Part shown: positions 18,900 to 28,242 of the stretch, in pieces | Position numbering within the stretch: the stretch's first letter is position 1 | Layout: each line of letters begins with the position of its first letter | Source: Mesostigma viride | Lineage: Eukaryota > Streptophyta > Mesostigmatophyceae > Mesostigmatales > Mesostigmataceae | Reading direction: 5' to 3' | Length of the DNA: 64,000 nucleotides | NCBI GenBank assembly: GCA_009746045.1 | Contig: RPFO01000702.1 | Span: 620,001-684,000, forward strand | Translations under genes and position numbers: made by a program | Notes under the pieces: model-generated | Database searches by the model: none | What the model was told of the DNA's origin: nothing | What the model saw: the letters and a program-made list of their open reading frames with translations, nothing else

Positions 18900-19357
18900 A
18901 TACGCAAGAAGATACGTCAATGGATATCAATCAAATAATGTCGATAATACCTCATAGGTATCCTTTTTTATTGATAGATAGAATCAAAGAAATAATTTTA
19001 GGGGAATCTATAATTGGTATTAAAAATGTAACTTTTAATGAACCTCAATTTACTGGACATTTCCCGAGCAGGCCGATAATGCCAGGAGTTTTAATTATTG
19101 AAGCAATGGCGCAATTATCAGCTGTACTAGTGGCTAAATCCATGGAGACTACTGAAGATAAAGAAGTATTTTTTATGTCTATTGAGGAATCAAAATTTAG
19201 GAAAATAGTAGAACCGGGGGATTGTCTGGTTATGTATTCTAGTATAGTTCAAAACCGTAGTTCTGTTTGGAAATTCAAGGCACGTGCAGAAGTTGACGGT
19301 AAAATCGCATCGGAAGCAGTTTTTACTGCAATGGTAAGAGATAAAAATAAAGGATAA
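18896..19357 (+). CDS. fabZ: 3-hydroxyacyl-ACP dehydratase FabZ
   Basis: The 153-aa hot-dog-fold dehydratase has the catalytic His in [14 protein letters not shown] and the catalytic Glu in [18 protein letters not shown]. It dehydrates 3-hydroxyacyl-ACP in fatty-acid elongation and competes with LpxA/LpxD for that substrate, which explains its place between them. The ATG overlaps the lpxD stop. An internal ATG at 18920 ([12 protein letters not shown]) is an alternative start matching the usual family N-terminus better. Confidence 0.95.
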   Translation: MNTQEDTSMDINQIMSIIPHRYPFLLIDRIKEIILGESIIGIKNVTFNEPQFTGHFPSRPIMPGVLIIEAMAQLSAVLVAKSMETTEDKEVFFMSIEESKFRKIVEPGDCLVMYSSIVQNRSSVWKFKARAEVDGKIASEAVFTAMVRDKNKG

Positions 19358-19360
19358 GAG

Positions 19361-20143
19361 ATGATACATAAGAGTGCCCTAGTTAGTAAGAAGGCTAAAA
19401 TTGGAAATAATGTAAAAATAGGACCATTTTCAATTATTGGCGATAAGGCTATTATTGGGGATAACGTAGAAATAAAATCACATGTGGTTATTGAGGGGAG
19501 AGTGACAATTGGTGAAGCAACAATTATTTATCCATTTGCTTCCTTATGTTATCCACAGACTTTAAAATATCAGGGGGAAGATTCAGAAATTATTATTGGT
19601 AAAAACAATACAATTCGAGAATATGTAACGATTCAGCATGGAACTGAGGACGGTTCAATGCGTACTACTATTGGTGATAATTGCTTATTTATGGTAGGTG
19701 TTCATATTGCCCATAATTGTACTGTCGGCAATAATGTAATTTTTGCTAATTATGTTAGTCTTGCTGGTCATGTTAATGTAGGGGATTTTGCAATTATCGG
19801 AGGTCTTTCGGCTGTGCAGCAGTTTGTCAGAGTGGGCCCTCATACAATGATAGGTGGGATATCTGCGGTAGTAAAAGATCTTGTTCCTTATGGCCTTGCA
19901 ACAAGTGATAGGGCTCACCTGGAAGGTCTTAATTTGGTTGGTATGAATAGGCGTGGTTTTGATAAACAGCAATCTTTGGAAGCAAGCAAAGTAATAAGAG
20001 AGATATTTAATGAAAATTCTGGAAATGTTTTTACTAAACGCATTGAACTTGCTCGGAAGGATTACCCCGATAATAAAATTGTCCAAGAGATAGCTGAATT
20101 TCTTCTTGCCGATAAAAACAGGAGTTTTTGTGGTTTTAAATAA
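19361..20143 (+). CDS. lpxA: UDP-N-acetylglucosamine acyltransferase
   Basis: The 260-aa enzyme is the first committed step of lipid A synthesis. It has hexapeptide repeats from IHKSALVSKKAKIGNNVKIG onward, the catalytic His in GVHIAHNCTVGNN, GGLSAVQQFVRVGPHTMIGG and the C-terminal helical domain (LNLVGMNRRGFDKQQ). It starts 3 bp after fabZ, with AAGGA just before, and its last codons overlap lpxI by 14 bp. Confidence 0.96.
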   Translation: MIHKSALVSKKAKIGNNVKIGPFSIIGDKAIIGDNVEIKSHVVIEGRVTIGEATIIYPFASLCYPQTLKYQGEDSEIIIGKNNTIREYVTIQHGTEDGSMRTTIGDNCLFMVGVHIAHNCTVGNNVIFANYVSLAGHVNVGDFAIIGGLSAVQQFVRVGPHTMIGGISAVVKDLVPYGLATSDRAHLEGLNLVGMNRRGFDKQQSLEASKVIREIFNENSGNVFTKRIELARKDYPDNKIVQEIAEFLLADKNRSFCGFK

Positions 20144-20951
20144 GAATAACTTAGGTATTATCGCTGGAAGTGGATTGTTACCATCTACAATTGCAGATTT
20201 ACACTTAAAACAAGGTGGCCAGGTTTATATTGCTGCTCTGGAAGGGGAAACAGATGTTTTACACATTACTAAATATCAGTACAAGCAGTTCCCGATAGGA
20301 TCGGTTGGGGCGCTTCTTGAGTATTTGACAGAAAATAATGTAAAAGAAATTATTATCATCGGCGGTATAACAAGGCCTGATTTAAAATCGGTGAAAGTAG
20401 ATAAAGCAGGTTCTCTCTTAATAGCCAAAATTTTAAAGGAAAAATTTTTAGGTGATAATAATATTTTAAAGATAATTTCTGATTTTATTGAATCCAAAGG
20501 CTTTAAAGTTATCTCTCCTAAAACTTTACTAGAACTTGGCACTTATGAAAAATTATATGTAAGTAATAAACTGCCTTCCAAACAGGATGAAATAGATATT
20601 GAACTCGGTATGCAAGTTATTAAATCTTTAAGCGACTTTGATATTGGACAGTCAATTATTGCTGCGGATGGTTATGTACTTGGTATTGAAGCAGCAGAAG
20701 GAACTGACGCTTTAATTAGGCGCTGTGAATTGCTCAGAAAAACTGAAAGAGGAGGAGTTCTAGTTAAAATGGCAAAGCTTACCCAGGATATGCGCCTTGA
20801 TCTACCGACAATTGGTCCAGATACTATATTTTACCTTGCAAAACATGGTTATAATGGCCTTGCTATCCAAAAATCAGGAGTAATAATTGTAAAACCCTTA
20901 GAAACCATTGCACTACTTAATGAACATGACTTATTCATACGTTACATATGA
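20130..20951 (+). CDS. lpxI: UDP-2,3-diacylglucosamine pyrophosphatase, LpxI type
   Basis: A 273-aa LpxI (DUF1009) protein. I chose GTG at 20130, preceded by AGGAG at 20120-20124 inside the lpxA coding end; the frame opens earlier at 20106 without such a site. The N-terminal glycine loop is LGIIAGSGLLP; AADGYVLGIEAAEGTDALIRR and KMAKLTQDMRLDLPTIGPDT are the C-terminal family motifs. It hydrolyses UDP-diacylglucosamine to lipid X, the step E. coli performs with unrelated LpxH. It completes an lpxD-fabZ-lpxA-lpxI run. lpxB is not in the window. Confidence 0.93.
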   Translation: MVLNKNNLGIIAGSGLLPSTIADLHLKQGGQVYIAALEGETDVLHITKYQYKQFPIGSVGALLEYLTENNVKEIIIIGGITRPDLKSVKVDKAGSLLIAKILKEKFLGDNNILKIISDFIESKGFKVISPKTLLELGTYEKLYVSNKLPSKQDEIDIELGMQVIKSLSDFDIGQSIIAADGYVLGIEAAEGTDALIRRCELLRKTERGGVLVKMAKLTQDMRLDLPTIGPDTIFYLAKHGYNGLAIQKSGVIIVKPLETIALLNEHDLFIRYI

Positions 20952-22627
20952 ATAAGTTTAGCCGCTGTACTATAATTATTTTCTTATGTAGTATTGTCCC
21001 GCTCCATACTGTTTTTGCTAATAGCTATTCCTCAATTTATTATACCATTACTCCTTTGTGCGGGAATAAAGTACCGGCAATAAAAGTAACGGCAGATATT
21101 AGAGGGGATATAAGGGAACAATTAATTGTTGATTTACCATGCAGATGGGCTAGCGGTGAATATGTAGAACAGCTGAAAGAGGTTAAGGTAGATAATTTTA
21201 GCTATCGCATAATTTCAAATAATGAACTTTGTAGTCAACTAATCATAACAATACCCAAGTTCACTGATAGAGTTATTATAAGTTATGAGGTTCATCAAAA
21301 AAATGGTGATCCGGCTGAAGTCCATGAAGCAATTATCCGTACAGATTTAGTACATAGTGTCGGTTATGGAATATTTGCCATACCAAGTGATGCTGAAGAG
21401 ACAGATAAAATATCTTTTAACATAGAATGGAAAGAGATGCCAAATAAATGGAAAACGATTTCATCTTATGGTACTGCTAAGCTTCTCAATTTCACAGCAA
21501 AAGCTCAGGAATTACTACATGCAATTTATGCGGCAGGAAACTTACGTATATATCAGATTGCTGACAGTAAGAATCCTGTGTTCTTATCACTCTATGGGTC
21601 TTTTGATGTAAAAGATAATTCAATTGTTGCTTCACTCCAAGAGATTGTTAAAACTCAAAGGTCATTCTTTAATGATCATGATTTTCCTTATTATGCTATA
21701 AGTTTAATTGAAGGAAATGATCCAAACTCAATGGGAGGAACTAGATTATACGATAGTTTTGCAGCTTATTTACCAAAAGGCATGAATCATACGGATTATT
21801 ACATTCTCTTCGCTCATGAGCATTTACATAATTGGATAGGCGGTAAAATAAGTAATAATGAGCGGGGCAGTTTGGATTATTGGTGGAGTGAAGGATTTAC
21901 TGATTATTATGCAAGGGTTCTAGCATTGCGTTCCGGAGGTATTTCGCTTGAAGAATTTATTGACGAATGCAATCAAATACTTCGAAATTACTACTTGTCT
22001 CCTGTAATAAATCAACCTAATACCAGGATCAAAAATAGTTTTTGGAAAAATGAAAATATACAAAAACTTCCGTATGCTCGTGGGTTTGTTTTTGCTGTTT
22101 ACCTAAATAGCCTTATTAAACTTCATGATGATACAAAATCTGTGGATAATATTATATTAGACCTATTTAAAATCGCAAAACAACAACCATTTTCTGTAAA
22201 ATCTTTTAAAGAGATTGCTAAAAACTATACATTCCAAGGGGTTAAACAGGAAATTTCCAAATTTATAGACCAAGGCAAAACAATTGATTTAACTGTTGCT
22301 GCCTCTATTTTACCTCTGGAAAAAATAAAAATGGGTCCGTATCAGCGTGGTTTTGATAGGGATAAAATCTTAAAAAACAAAATTATACATAATATTAATC
22401 CTAACAGTAACGCTTATAAAGCCGGATTAAGAAATGGAGATAAAGTAGTAGAATTTAGTTTTCCTAAAGGCTCTGATCCTGACCAGATAGCAACAATAAC
22501 AACCACTGATAAAGTATTTAAGTTCAGACCAGAAAGTGATGATAAAAAAGAAATATATCAATTTAAATCAAACTTATCCTCAGAAGATAAGCTGAAAATC
22601 AAAAGATTCTTTGGAGTTGAAATTTAA
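20948..22627 (+). CDS. Exported M61-family (glycyl aminopeptidase-like) metallopeptidase with PDZ domain
   Basis: The 559-aa protein has a signal peptide (to about residue 25, HTVFA). The N-terminal beta domain precedes a zinc site HEHLHNW at residues 290-296 and the third ligand in WSEGFTDYYA about 30 residues on, as in M61 peptidases. SMGGTRLYDSFAAYLP before the zinc site is typical. A C-terminal PDZ-like domain is seen (IIHNINPNSNAYKAGLRNGDKVVEF). It should act in the periplasm. It overlaps the lpxI stop by 4 bp, so it may be cotranscribed with the lipid A genes. The substrate is unknown. Confidence 0.85.
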   Translation: MNKFSRCTIIIFLCSIVPLHTVFANSYSSIYYTITPLCGNKVPAIKVTADIRGDIREQLIVDLPCRWASGEYVEQLKEVKVDNFSYRIISNNELCSQLIITIPKFTDRVIISYEVHQKNGDPAEVHEAIIRTDLVHSVGYGIFAIPSDAEETDKISFNIEWKEMPNKWKTISSYGTAKLLNFTAKAQELLHAIYAAGNLRIYQIADSKNPVFLSLYGSFDVKDNSIVASLQEIVKTQRSFFNDHDFPYYAISLIEGNDPNSMGGTRLYDSFAAYLPKGMNHTDYYILFAHEHLHNWIGGKISNNERGSLDYWWSEGFTDYYARVLALRSGGISLEEFIDECNQILRNYYLSPVINQPNTRIKNSFWKNENIQKLPYARGFVFAVYLNSLIKLHDDTKSVDNIILDLFKIAKQQPFSVKSFKEIAKNYTFQGVKQEISKFIDQGKTIDLTVAASILPLEKIKMGPYQRGFDRDKILKNKIIHNINPNSNAYKAGLRNGDKVVEFSFPKGSDPDQIATITTTDKVFKFRPESDDKKEIYQFKSNLSSEDKLKIKRFFGVEI

Positions 22628-22787
22628 CTGCAAGAGTATATCTGCTTCTCAATTCTTTGGAGTATTGTAACTATTAGGACTATCGTTGAAGTTTTCTGTT
22701 GACTTAATTTTTGCCCTATTTACTTATTTTACTTAAATTGGAAAATCATATTTAACCTTACTACCCTTTAATTGTTATAAGTAGAGT

Positions 22788-25187
22788 TTAATATATTTCA
22801 TCCGAAGGATCTTCTTTCTGTAATATAATATTATCCTGGATTTTTGAGAAAGGATCGAAAAAGTCTTCTAGCTGGGTTTTACTTTCCAAATCCTTTAATT
22901 CTGTATCATAATAATTTGCTTTAAAAGCTTCTATTATTGAACCTTTTTCTGTTGATGGTTTACCAGTATCATAGTTTACTGGAATTAAATTAATTGATTT
23001 TGGTATCTCAAAATCAACAGATTCAATATCCTTGTAACCGTTATTCATAAAATTTATAAATATTGGGAGTGCAACAGTAGCGCCAGTTGCACTTTTGCCG
23101 AGGCTTCGTGGGGTATCATAACCGATATAAGTACCTACTACTATTCTGGGGGTAAATCCTATAAACCAGGTGTCTTTCCCCTCGTTACTTGTACCAGTTT
23201 TACCGGCTATAACTTTAGGAATGATTTTTGCTGCTTGCCCAGTTCCTCTTTGGATTGCCCCCATTAAAATAGAAGTAATTTGATAATCTGTGGCATCATC
23301 GGTAATGATATGTCCTGACGATACTGGAATTACCGGTAGTAAGGCATTTCCGGCTTCATCACGTTTATATTCCTTACATTCAATACATTCTGTATAATCC
23401 CTACGGTAGAGGACGTTCCCCTTTCTATCCTTAATTAACTCAATATAATGTGGTGTAACTTTTCGGCCCTTATTAGCAATAATGCTATAAGCCATAGTCA
23501 TCCGCTCCAGAGTACTTTCCAGGGCTCCGAGTACAATTGAATGGATTTTTGGTGATGGGTTATCGTTAATACCAAACCTTTTAAAGGTTTCAGCGATTTT
23601 TCTAAGGCCTGCTATCTGTCCAACCCTAACAGTGATACTGTTACGCGATTTTTCCAATCCTTTCCGCAGGGTCATTGTGCCCATAAATTTGTTGTCCCAA
23701 TTTTTAGGTTTCCATACAGGCATTCCTGCGCCTTGATAAATTTCAATAGGAGAATCGGGAAATAAATCATTAGGTTTAGCACCATTTTCGAGGGCTGCTA
23801 AATAAACAAAAGGCTTGATTAAAGAACCAGGTTGCCTTTTTGCTTGGGTAGTTCTATCAAATTTGCTTATATCGTAATCATAACCGCCTTCTGCTGCCAG
23901 AACCCTTCCCGTGTAAGGTTCAACTACCATTATACCGCCATTAACCTCTGGTATCTGTTGTAGTTTATAATCATTCTCTATTTTTTCGACTACTATAACA
24001 TCCCCGTTTTTAAGTAAATCCCTCACTGAATTCAGATTTGTTTTTGTCCAAGCCATATCCGCAAGTTTAATAAAGGCCGTTTTACCGTCACGTAATCCTA
24101 TTTTTGCACGAGAGTTTTCAACGTTTAATACTACTGCGAGTTTGTAATGCCTTAACCCAACCGGTCTTGGAAGAGCTTCTAAATCTTTCTGCCAATTAGT
24201 TAAAGGGATATTCCTAAGAGGTCCTCTGTAACCTCTTTTCATATCATAAGTCTTAATACCAAAACGTAAAGCATTAGCAGCATTTTCCTGTAACTTGGAA
24301 TCTACACAACTTATGATAGTTAAACCTGCTGTATAGAAATACTCTTCACCAAACATGCCTATTACTTCCGACCGTACTTGCTCGGCATAATAATCTGCAT
24401 CTAGAGTCTGAACTTTATCTTGTTTAACGAGTTTTAGTGGTTCATTTATTGAGTCTCTTGCTTCTTTTTCAGTAATATATCCATCATCATACATGCGTCC
24501 GATTACGTAATTTCTTCGTGCTAGTGCTCTTTCGTAATTTTTCTCAGAGCCATATTGCGACGGGGCTTTGGGAAGCGAAGCCAAAAAAGCAGATTCGGCG
24601 ATAGATAATTCTTCTACTGATTTGTTAAAATAACCAAGCGCTGCAGCTGCAATCCCATAACCTTTTCCTAAAAAGAGCTGATTTAAATATAGCTCTAGAA
24701 TTTGGTCTTTGGACAAAACCTGAGAAATCATATAGGAAAGTATGGCTTCTTTAACTTTCCTTTCAATCGACCTTTCCGAAGTTAATAGAAAGTTTTTTAC
24801 AACTTGTTGAGTAATAGTTGATCCGCCTTCAAATCTAGTACCATTAATAACATGAGAAACATTTGCAAATGCCGCTCTGATAATACTGAATATATCAATA
24901 CCGGGATGACTATAAAAATTTTTATCCTCAGCTGCTATAAAGGCTTGTGCAAGAGACTTAGGTACGCTATTTATCGGGACAAAAATTCTCTTTTCTTTCG
25001 CATATTCTTCAATCAATTTTCCATCTGCTGAATAAATCCTAGTTACGCAGGGAGGGTGATATTCTTTTAATTGTGAATAATCCGGCAGATCTTGGCTAAA
25101 GTGCCATAGAATAGCAATTACAACTGCAATCCCCAAAATAGCAAGGGCTAAACTTAGCTTAGTTGCAAGGATTAAAAATCTAAGCAT
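22788..25187 (-). CDS. mrcA: Penicillin-binding protein 1A (bifunctional class A)
   Basis: The 799-aa inner-membrane enzyme has one N-terminal anchor (about 10-30). The glycosyltransferase GT51 domain has catalytic Glu87 in AAEDKNFYSHPGID and the GGSTITQQVVKN block. An OB-like insert follows, then the transpeptidase with SLIK (Ser455), SRN and KTGTSN (663-668). It polymerises and cross-links peptidoglycan in the periplasm. The LpoA-like activator lies 130 bp upstream on the same strand. The C-terminal tail (about 60 residues, acidic) is variable in the family. Confidence 0.95.
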   Translation of the reverse strand: MLRFLILATKLSLALAILGIAVVIAILWHFSQDLPDYSQLKEYHPPCVTRIYSADGKLIEEYAKEKRIFVPINSVPKSLAQAFIAAEDKNFYSHPGIDIFSIIRAAFANVSHVINGTRFEGGSTITQQVVKNFLLTSERSIERKVKEAILSYMISQVLSKDQILELYLNQLFLGKGYGIAAAALGYFNKSVEELSIAESAFLASLPKAPSQYGSEKNYERALARRNYVIGRMYDDGYITEKEARDSINEPLKLVKQDKVQTLDADYYAEQVRSEVIGMFGEEYFYTAGLTIISCVDSKLQENAANALRFGIKTYDMKRGYRGPLRNIPLTNWQKDLEALPRPVGLRHYKLAVVLNVENSRAKIGLRDGKTAFIKLADMAWTKTNLNSVRDLLKNGDVIVVEKIENDYKLQQIPEVNGGIMVVEPYTGRVLAAEGGYDYDISKFDRTTQAKRQPGSLIKPFVYLAALENGAKPNDLFPDSPIEIYQGAGMPVWKPKNWDNKFMGTMTLRKGLEKSRNSITVRVGQIAGLRKIAETFKRFGINDNPSPKIHSIVLGALESTLERMTMAYSIIANKGRKVTPHYIELIKDRKGNVLYRRDYTECIECKEYKRDEAGNALLPVIPVSSGHIITDDATDYQITSILMGAIQRGTGQAAKIIPKVIAGKTGTSNEGKDTWFIGFTPRIVVGTYIGYDTPRSLGKSATGATVALPIFINFMNNGYKDIESVDFEIPKSINLIPVNYDTGKPSTEKGSIIEAFKANYYDTELKDLESKTQLEDFFDPFSKIQDNIILQKEDPSDEIY

Positions 25188-25317
25188 TAGTAACTGTATA
25201 ATTTATTTTGATTTTTTAAATATAGAGATAAGTTCAAAAAAAGTCATTAATTATGTGAATCTGATCTTTTTCAGAGTTAAGGTTAACTGCCCTATGCATT
25301 ACTACTTTCAGCAAAAA

Positions 25318-26490
25318 TTAATTATTAGGAATTGATAAAACTTTTTCCTCTATCTCTGCTTTTGGATAGTTATCTTGTAGAGTGTATACTCCATTCTGCT
25401 TTTTGATAATTTCGTATTCACGCTGGGCTATAGAATCTATAAAATATAACTTGCCCGATACACCCGAAAACTTTTTGGAACTTTTTAATCTAGTTAAAAA
25501 ATCTTCCTGTCTGTAATTACCGATTATGTTACTTGCAACTATCTTTCCAGCATCATAAGCAAGAGCGTGCATAAAGGAGAAATAATTTATGCCTAAAGTA
25601 GCAGCTCTTTGCTTTAGGTTGCCATTTTCCAGAGTAATTGATCCGGTGTAAATAATTTCAAATTGCTTATCATCGATTACATCTATTCTGTTATCGCCTG
25701 CGATAACAGCCTTTTTATCTAAATTAAAATTTTTTGCAAATTGGTATATCTTTTTTAAATTTTCTGGGTCATCACCCACTATGACTACCGGCCTTTTTAA
25801 AATCTCATCCTGTTCATTTAAATTACTTACAGTATCAGAAACAATATTAACTGCTTTCTCTATATCTTCATCAGTATTATTATAAAATTCCATTCTACTG
25901 AGTGTTGCTTCTTTATTCGCTATAATATTCTGAATTATTTTGCTAACAATTTGTGTGTGTCTACCGGTTGGTAATAAAATTACATAATTCTTATATTCGT
26001 TATTTATTAGATAAGTAGTAATTTGTTCGATTTGTCTCATAGGAGCATGACCAAAGATAAACATATTATTATCAGCTAATGTTGGGTCATTTGAAAGAGA
26101 GAGAGCAATTACGTCTTTATCTTTGATCGCTGCAGAGAGAACCTTAGTATCTTTAGAATATATCGGCCCAATTATGATCTTAATTTTTTGTTCTAATATT
26201 CTTTTAATGGATTCTTTTAATTTAATTTCATCGGAACAGTCATAAGAAGTTACTTTAATTTTTGTTTTAGCACCATCTCCTAATCCCATTTTTATCATTC
26301 CAGCGTATTGTTTTGCGAGTAATTCATTTTCACCAGATAATGGTAGTAAAAGCGCAACCTCAGTAATGGTATTATTTGATAAGCTTTTTTTACTATTAGT
26401 GTTATTGTTACTAGATTCACAAGCAGTAAGAACCAATAGAAAACAAAAAGAAATAATGAATTTTGTAAATTTTTGTTTTATGTTGTTCAT
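25318..26490 (-). CDS. lpoA: LpoA-like penicillin-binding protein activator lipoprotein
   Basis: The 390-aa lipoprotein has the lipobox LTAC (Cys24). A Ser/Asn-rich linker leads to a periplasmic-binding-protein type I fold: VALLLPLSGENELLAKQYAGM, IKIIIGPIYSKDTKVLS, YKNYVILLPTGRHTQIV and FMHALAYDAGKI. It is the C-terminal half of LpoA, the outer-membrane activator of PBP1A; the TPR half of the gammaproteobacterial protein is absent, as in alphaproteobacterial forms. Divergent rsmI next door repeats the E. coli rsmI-lpoA arrangement, and mrcA follows downstream. Confidence 0.8.
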   Translation of the reverse strand: MNNIKQKFTKFIISFCFLLVLTACESSNNNTNSKKSLSNNTITEVALLLPLSGENELLAKQYAGMIKMGLGDGAKTKIKVTSYDCSDEIKLKESIKRILEQKIKIIIGPIYSKDTKVLSAAIKDKDVIALSLSNDPTLADNNMFIFGHAPMRQIEQITTYLINNEYKNYVILLPTGRHTQIVSKIIQNIIANKEATLSRMEFYNNTDEDIEKAVNIVSDTVSNLNEQDEILKRPVVIVGDDPENLKKIYQFAKNFNLDKKAVIAGDNRIDVIDDKQFEIIYTGSITLENGNLKQRAATLGINYFSFMHALAYDAGKIVASNIIGNYRQEDFLTRLKSSKKFSGVSGKLYFIDSIAQREYEIIKKQNGVYTLQDNYPKAEIEEKVLSIPNN

Positions 26491-26527
26491 GTTATATTCC
26501 TAAATTTTAAGACAATTCTTATTTAAT

Positions 26528-27379
26528 ATGAATTTTAGACCCGGGCTTTATATAGTATCAACTCCAATTGGTAACTTAAATGACATTACCATTCGGGCAC
26601 TTGAGACTCTAAAGAACTCTGATATTATTTTATGTGAGGATACCAGAATATCAGCAAAATTACTAGCAAAACATAATATCACCGGCTCTCTTTCCATATA
26701 TAATGACAAAAGTGATGAGACAACTCGTAAATACATAATAAAAAATATAGAAGCCGGTAAAGTTGTTTCTTTAATTTCTGATGCCGGAACGCCGTTAATT
26801 TCTGATCCCGGATATAAATTGGTTAGAGAAGTAAAAGAAAAAGGATATTTTATTGATATAGCACCTGGGGTTTCTGCTCCGATAGCAGCATTAACTCTTT
26901 CGGGTTTACCCTCTGACCGGTTTATATTTGCTGGGTTTCTTCCCAAAACGGATATAGGAAAGGAAAAGGTTTTTTTAGAATTTGCAGAAGTCGATGCAAC
27001 ACTTATCTTTTTTGACAGATCTACCAGAATAGTGGATTCGTTGCAGGCTGCATTAAAAATTCTCGGTAATCGAGAAGCTAATGTTTCTAGAGAATTGACC
27101 AAGCTCTTTCAGGAATCGAGAACGTCTGATATAGAAAGTTTAATAAAATATTACAGTCACAATTTACCCAAAGGAGAGATAGTATTATTGATTTCCGGTA
27201 AAAAATCACTCGAATCTTCTGAGGAAAAACTAATCACAGAAATTAAAAATCTACTTATTCTGGATACGCACACAAAAGATATTACTCAACAATTGTTTCA
27301 AAAATACCACAAACATTACAAAAAAAGTAAAATTTATAAAATTTGTAATTCTCTAAAAGGAACAAAGCATAGAATCTAG
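26528..27379 (+). CDS. rsmI: 16S rRNA (cytidine1402-2'-O)-methyltransferase
   Basis: The 283-aa tetrapyrrole-methylase-fold enzyme has the family signatures GLYIVSTPIGNLNDITIRAL at the N-terminus, LCEDTRISAKLL, SLISDAGTPLISDPGYKLV and GVSAPIAALTLSGLPSDRF. It methylates C1402 of 16S rRNA at the ribose. It is divergent from lpoA with only 37 bp between the starts, and no Shine-Dalgarno is visible, so the mRNA may be nearly leaderless. Confidence 0.95.
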   Translation: MNFRPGLYIVSTPIGNLNDITIRALETLKNSDIILCEDTRISAKLLAKHNITGSLSIYNDKSDETTRKYIIKNIEAGKVVSLISDAGTPLISDPGYKLVREVKEKGYFIDIAPGVSAPIAALTLSGLPSDRFIFAGFLPKTDIGKEKVFLEFAEVDATLIFFDRSTRIVDSLQAALKILGNREANVSRELTKLFQESRTSDIESLIKYYSHNLPKGEIVLLISGKKSLESSEEKLITEIKNLLILDTHTKDITQQLFQKYHKHYKKSKIYKICNSLKGTKHRI

Positions 27380-27442
27380 TTTATTTTTTCTAAAAAAATG
27401 CTATAGTGTGTACACCAATTTAATTTATTTAAGGAGTTTAAA

Positions 27443-27628
27443 ATGTTAAGATTACTTGTTATTCTAGTTAGTGTATTTGCTTTGTCAAAAGTTGCTTTTG
27501 CAACAGGTTCTGCTAAAGGTTCAGCTGAAACTACTCCTGTTACTGAAGTTAGCAAAGATGCAGCGCTTCAGGATGATGCAACTGCAGAAAAAGAGTTGAA
27601 TGAAAAAGGAAAAGGAAGCAAGAAATAA
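27443..27628 (+). CDS. Small secreted protein, paralogue A
   Basis: The 61-aa protein has a signal peptide (MLRLLVILVSVFALSKVAFA) and a 41-residue polar mature part rich in Ala, Glu, Lys and Gly, with no cysteine. AAGGAG sits 7 nt before the ATG. The signal peptide and first mature residues (FA-TGSAKGSAE) resemble the 67-aa protein at 27866 (FANTGSEGSAAG), so the two are tandem paralogues that diverged in their tails. I do not recognise a family. Confidence 0.65.
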   Translation: MLRLLVILVSVFALSKVAFATGSAKGSAETTPVTEVSKDAALQDDATAEKELNEKGKGSKK

Positions 27629-27668
27629 TAATTTTTAGTTAAGCTTTCTAAGTTATAAGTGGTTCTAT

Positions 27669-27758
27669 ATGCTAAAGGTTAGTGTTATTATCTCTACGCT
27701 ATTCTTTTTTAACGTCGTGGCGGGATTAAGTATTAATAATACAAAAACCAGGCTATAA
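27669..27758 (+). pseudogene. 29-codon signal-peptide-like remnant between two paralogues
   Basis: The frame encodes a short hydrophobic leader (MLKVSVIISTLFFFNVVAG) followed by ten polar residues and a stop. It lies between two related small secreted genes and could be a truncated third copy or a chance frame. No good ribosome-binding site precedes it. Confidence 0.25.
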
Positions 27759-27865
27759 AATTAAAAAAGCATATAGAACACAACAAATAAAAAGTTCTAG
27801 CACATCGTTTAGTAGTTTAAGGTAGTATCAATAAAAATTTTTATCAATTTATTAAGGAGTCTGTT

Positions 27866-28069
27866 ATGTTTAAAAAATTAGCATTATTACTCAGTGTTCT
27901 TGCGATATCAAAGTTTGCTTTTGCAAATACCGGATCTGAAGGTTCTGCAGCTGGAAAGGCTCATGAAGAAGGACACGCTAAGGCCCATGAAGAGCATGGT
28001 AAAAGCCATGACAAAGGTCATGAGCATCATGGTGATAGCCACGGAAAAAAAGGATCAGCTTCTAAGTAA
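27866..28069 (+). CDS. Small secreted His/Glu-rich protein, paralogue B
   Basis: The 67-aa protein has a signal peptide (MFKKLALLLSVLAISKFAFA). In the 47-residue mature part, His, Glu, Lys and Gly dominate: repeated units of the type KAHEEHGKSHDKGHEHHG give about ten histidines. AAGGAG lies 7 nt before the ATG. His-rich exported peptides commonly bind Zn, Ni or Cu; metal buffering in the periplasm is the natural inference. It is a paralogue of the 61-aa protein upstream. Leftover coding in the +2 frame is a shadow. Confidence 0.65.
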   Translation: MFKKLALLLSVLAISKFAFANTGSEGSAAGKAHEEGHAKAHEEHGKSHDKGHEHHGDSHGKKGSASK

Positions 28070-28135
28070 TTCCTTTAAGCTCCTAAATTCAAGCCTTTAA
28101 TTAGTAAAATCTGTTTTAGTTTTATAACTAAAGGC

Positions 28136-28163
28136 TTGAAAAAAAATATGCATTAAGTATAAT
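28136..28163 (+). promoter_or_regulatory. Probable sigma-70 promoter for rpmI-rplT
   Basis: TTGAAA (28136-28141), a 16-bp spacer and a perfect TATAAT (28158-28163). Transcription would start near 28170, at the base of the leader hairpin at 28171-28205. Confidence 0.65.
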
Positions 28164-28170
28164 GCCCTTT

Positions 28171-28205
28171 ACAGCAACGTGGCTCTGGTATGCCTAATTT
28201 GCTGT
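28171..28205 (+). promoter_or_regulatory. 5'-terminal hairpin in the rpmI-rplT leader
   Basis: ACAGCAA (28171-28177) pairs with TTGCTGT (28199-28205), and inside it GGC pairs with GCC around TCTGGTAT. It would form at the very 5' end of the predicted transcript, some 35 nt before the rpmI start. Ribosomal-protein leaders for L20 operons are often autoregulatory, but this one does not obviously match a known type. Confidence 0.45.
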
Positions 28206-28242
28206 TTGTTTATTTTTTTAAATGCCAAAATAGAGAGTCAAT

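Noticed and set aside
28091-28137. Terminator after the His-rich small gene
   Set aside because: AAGCCTTTA and TAAAGGCTT can pair, but the loop is 29 nt, no T-run follows, and the right arm overlaps the rpmI promoter.
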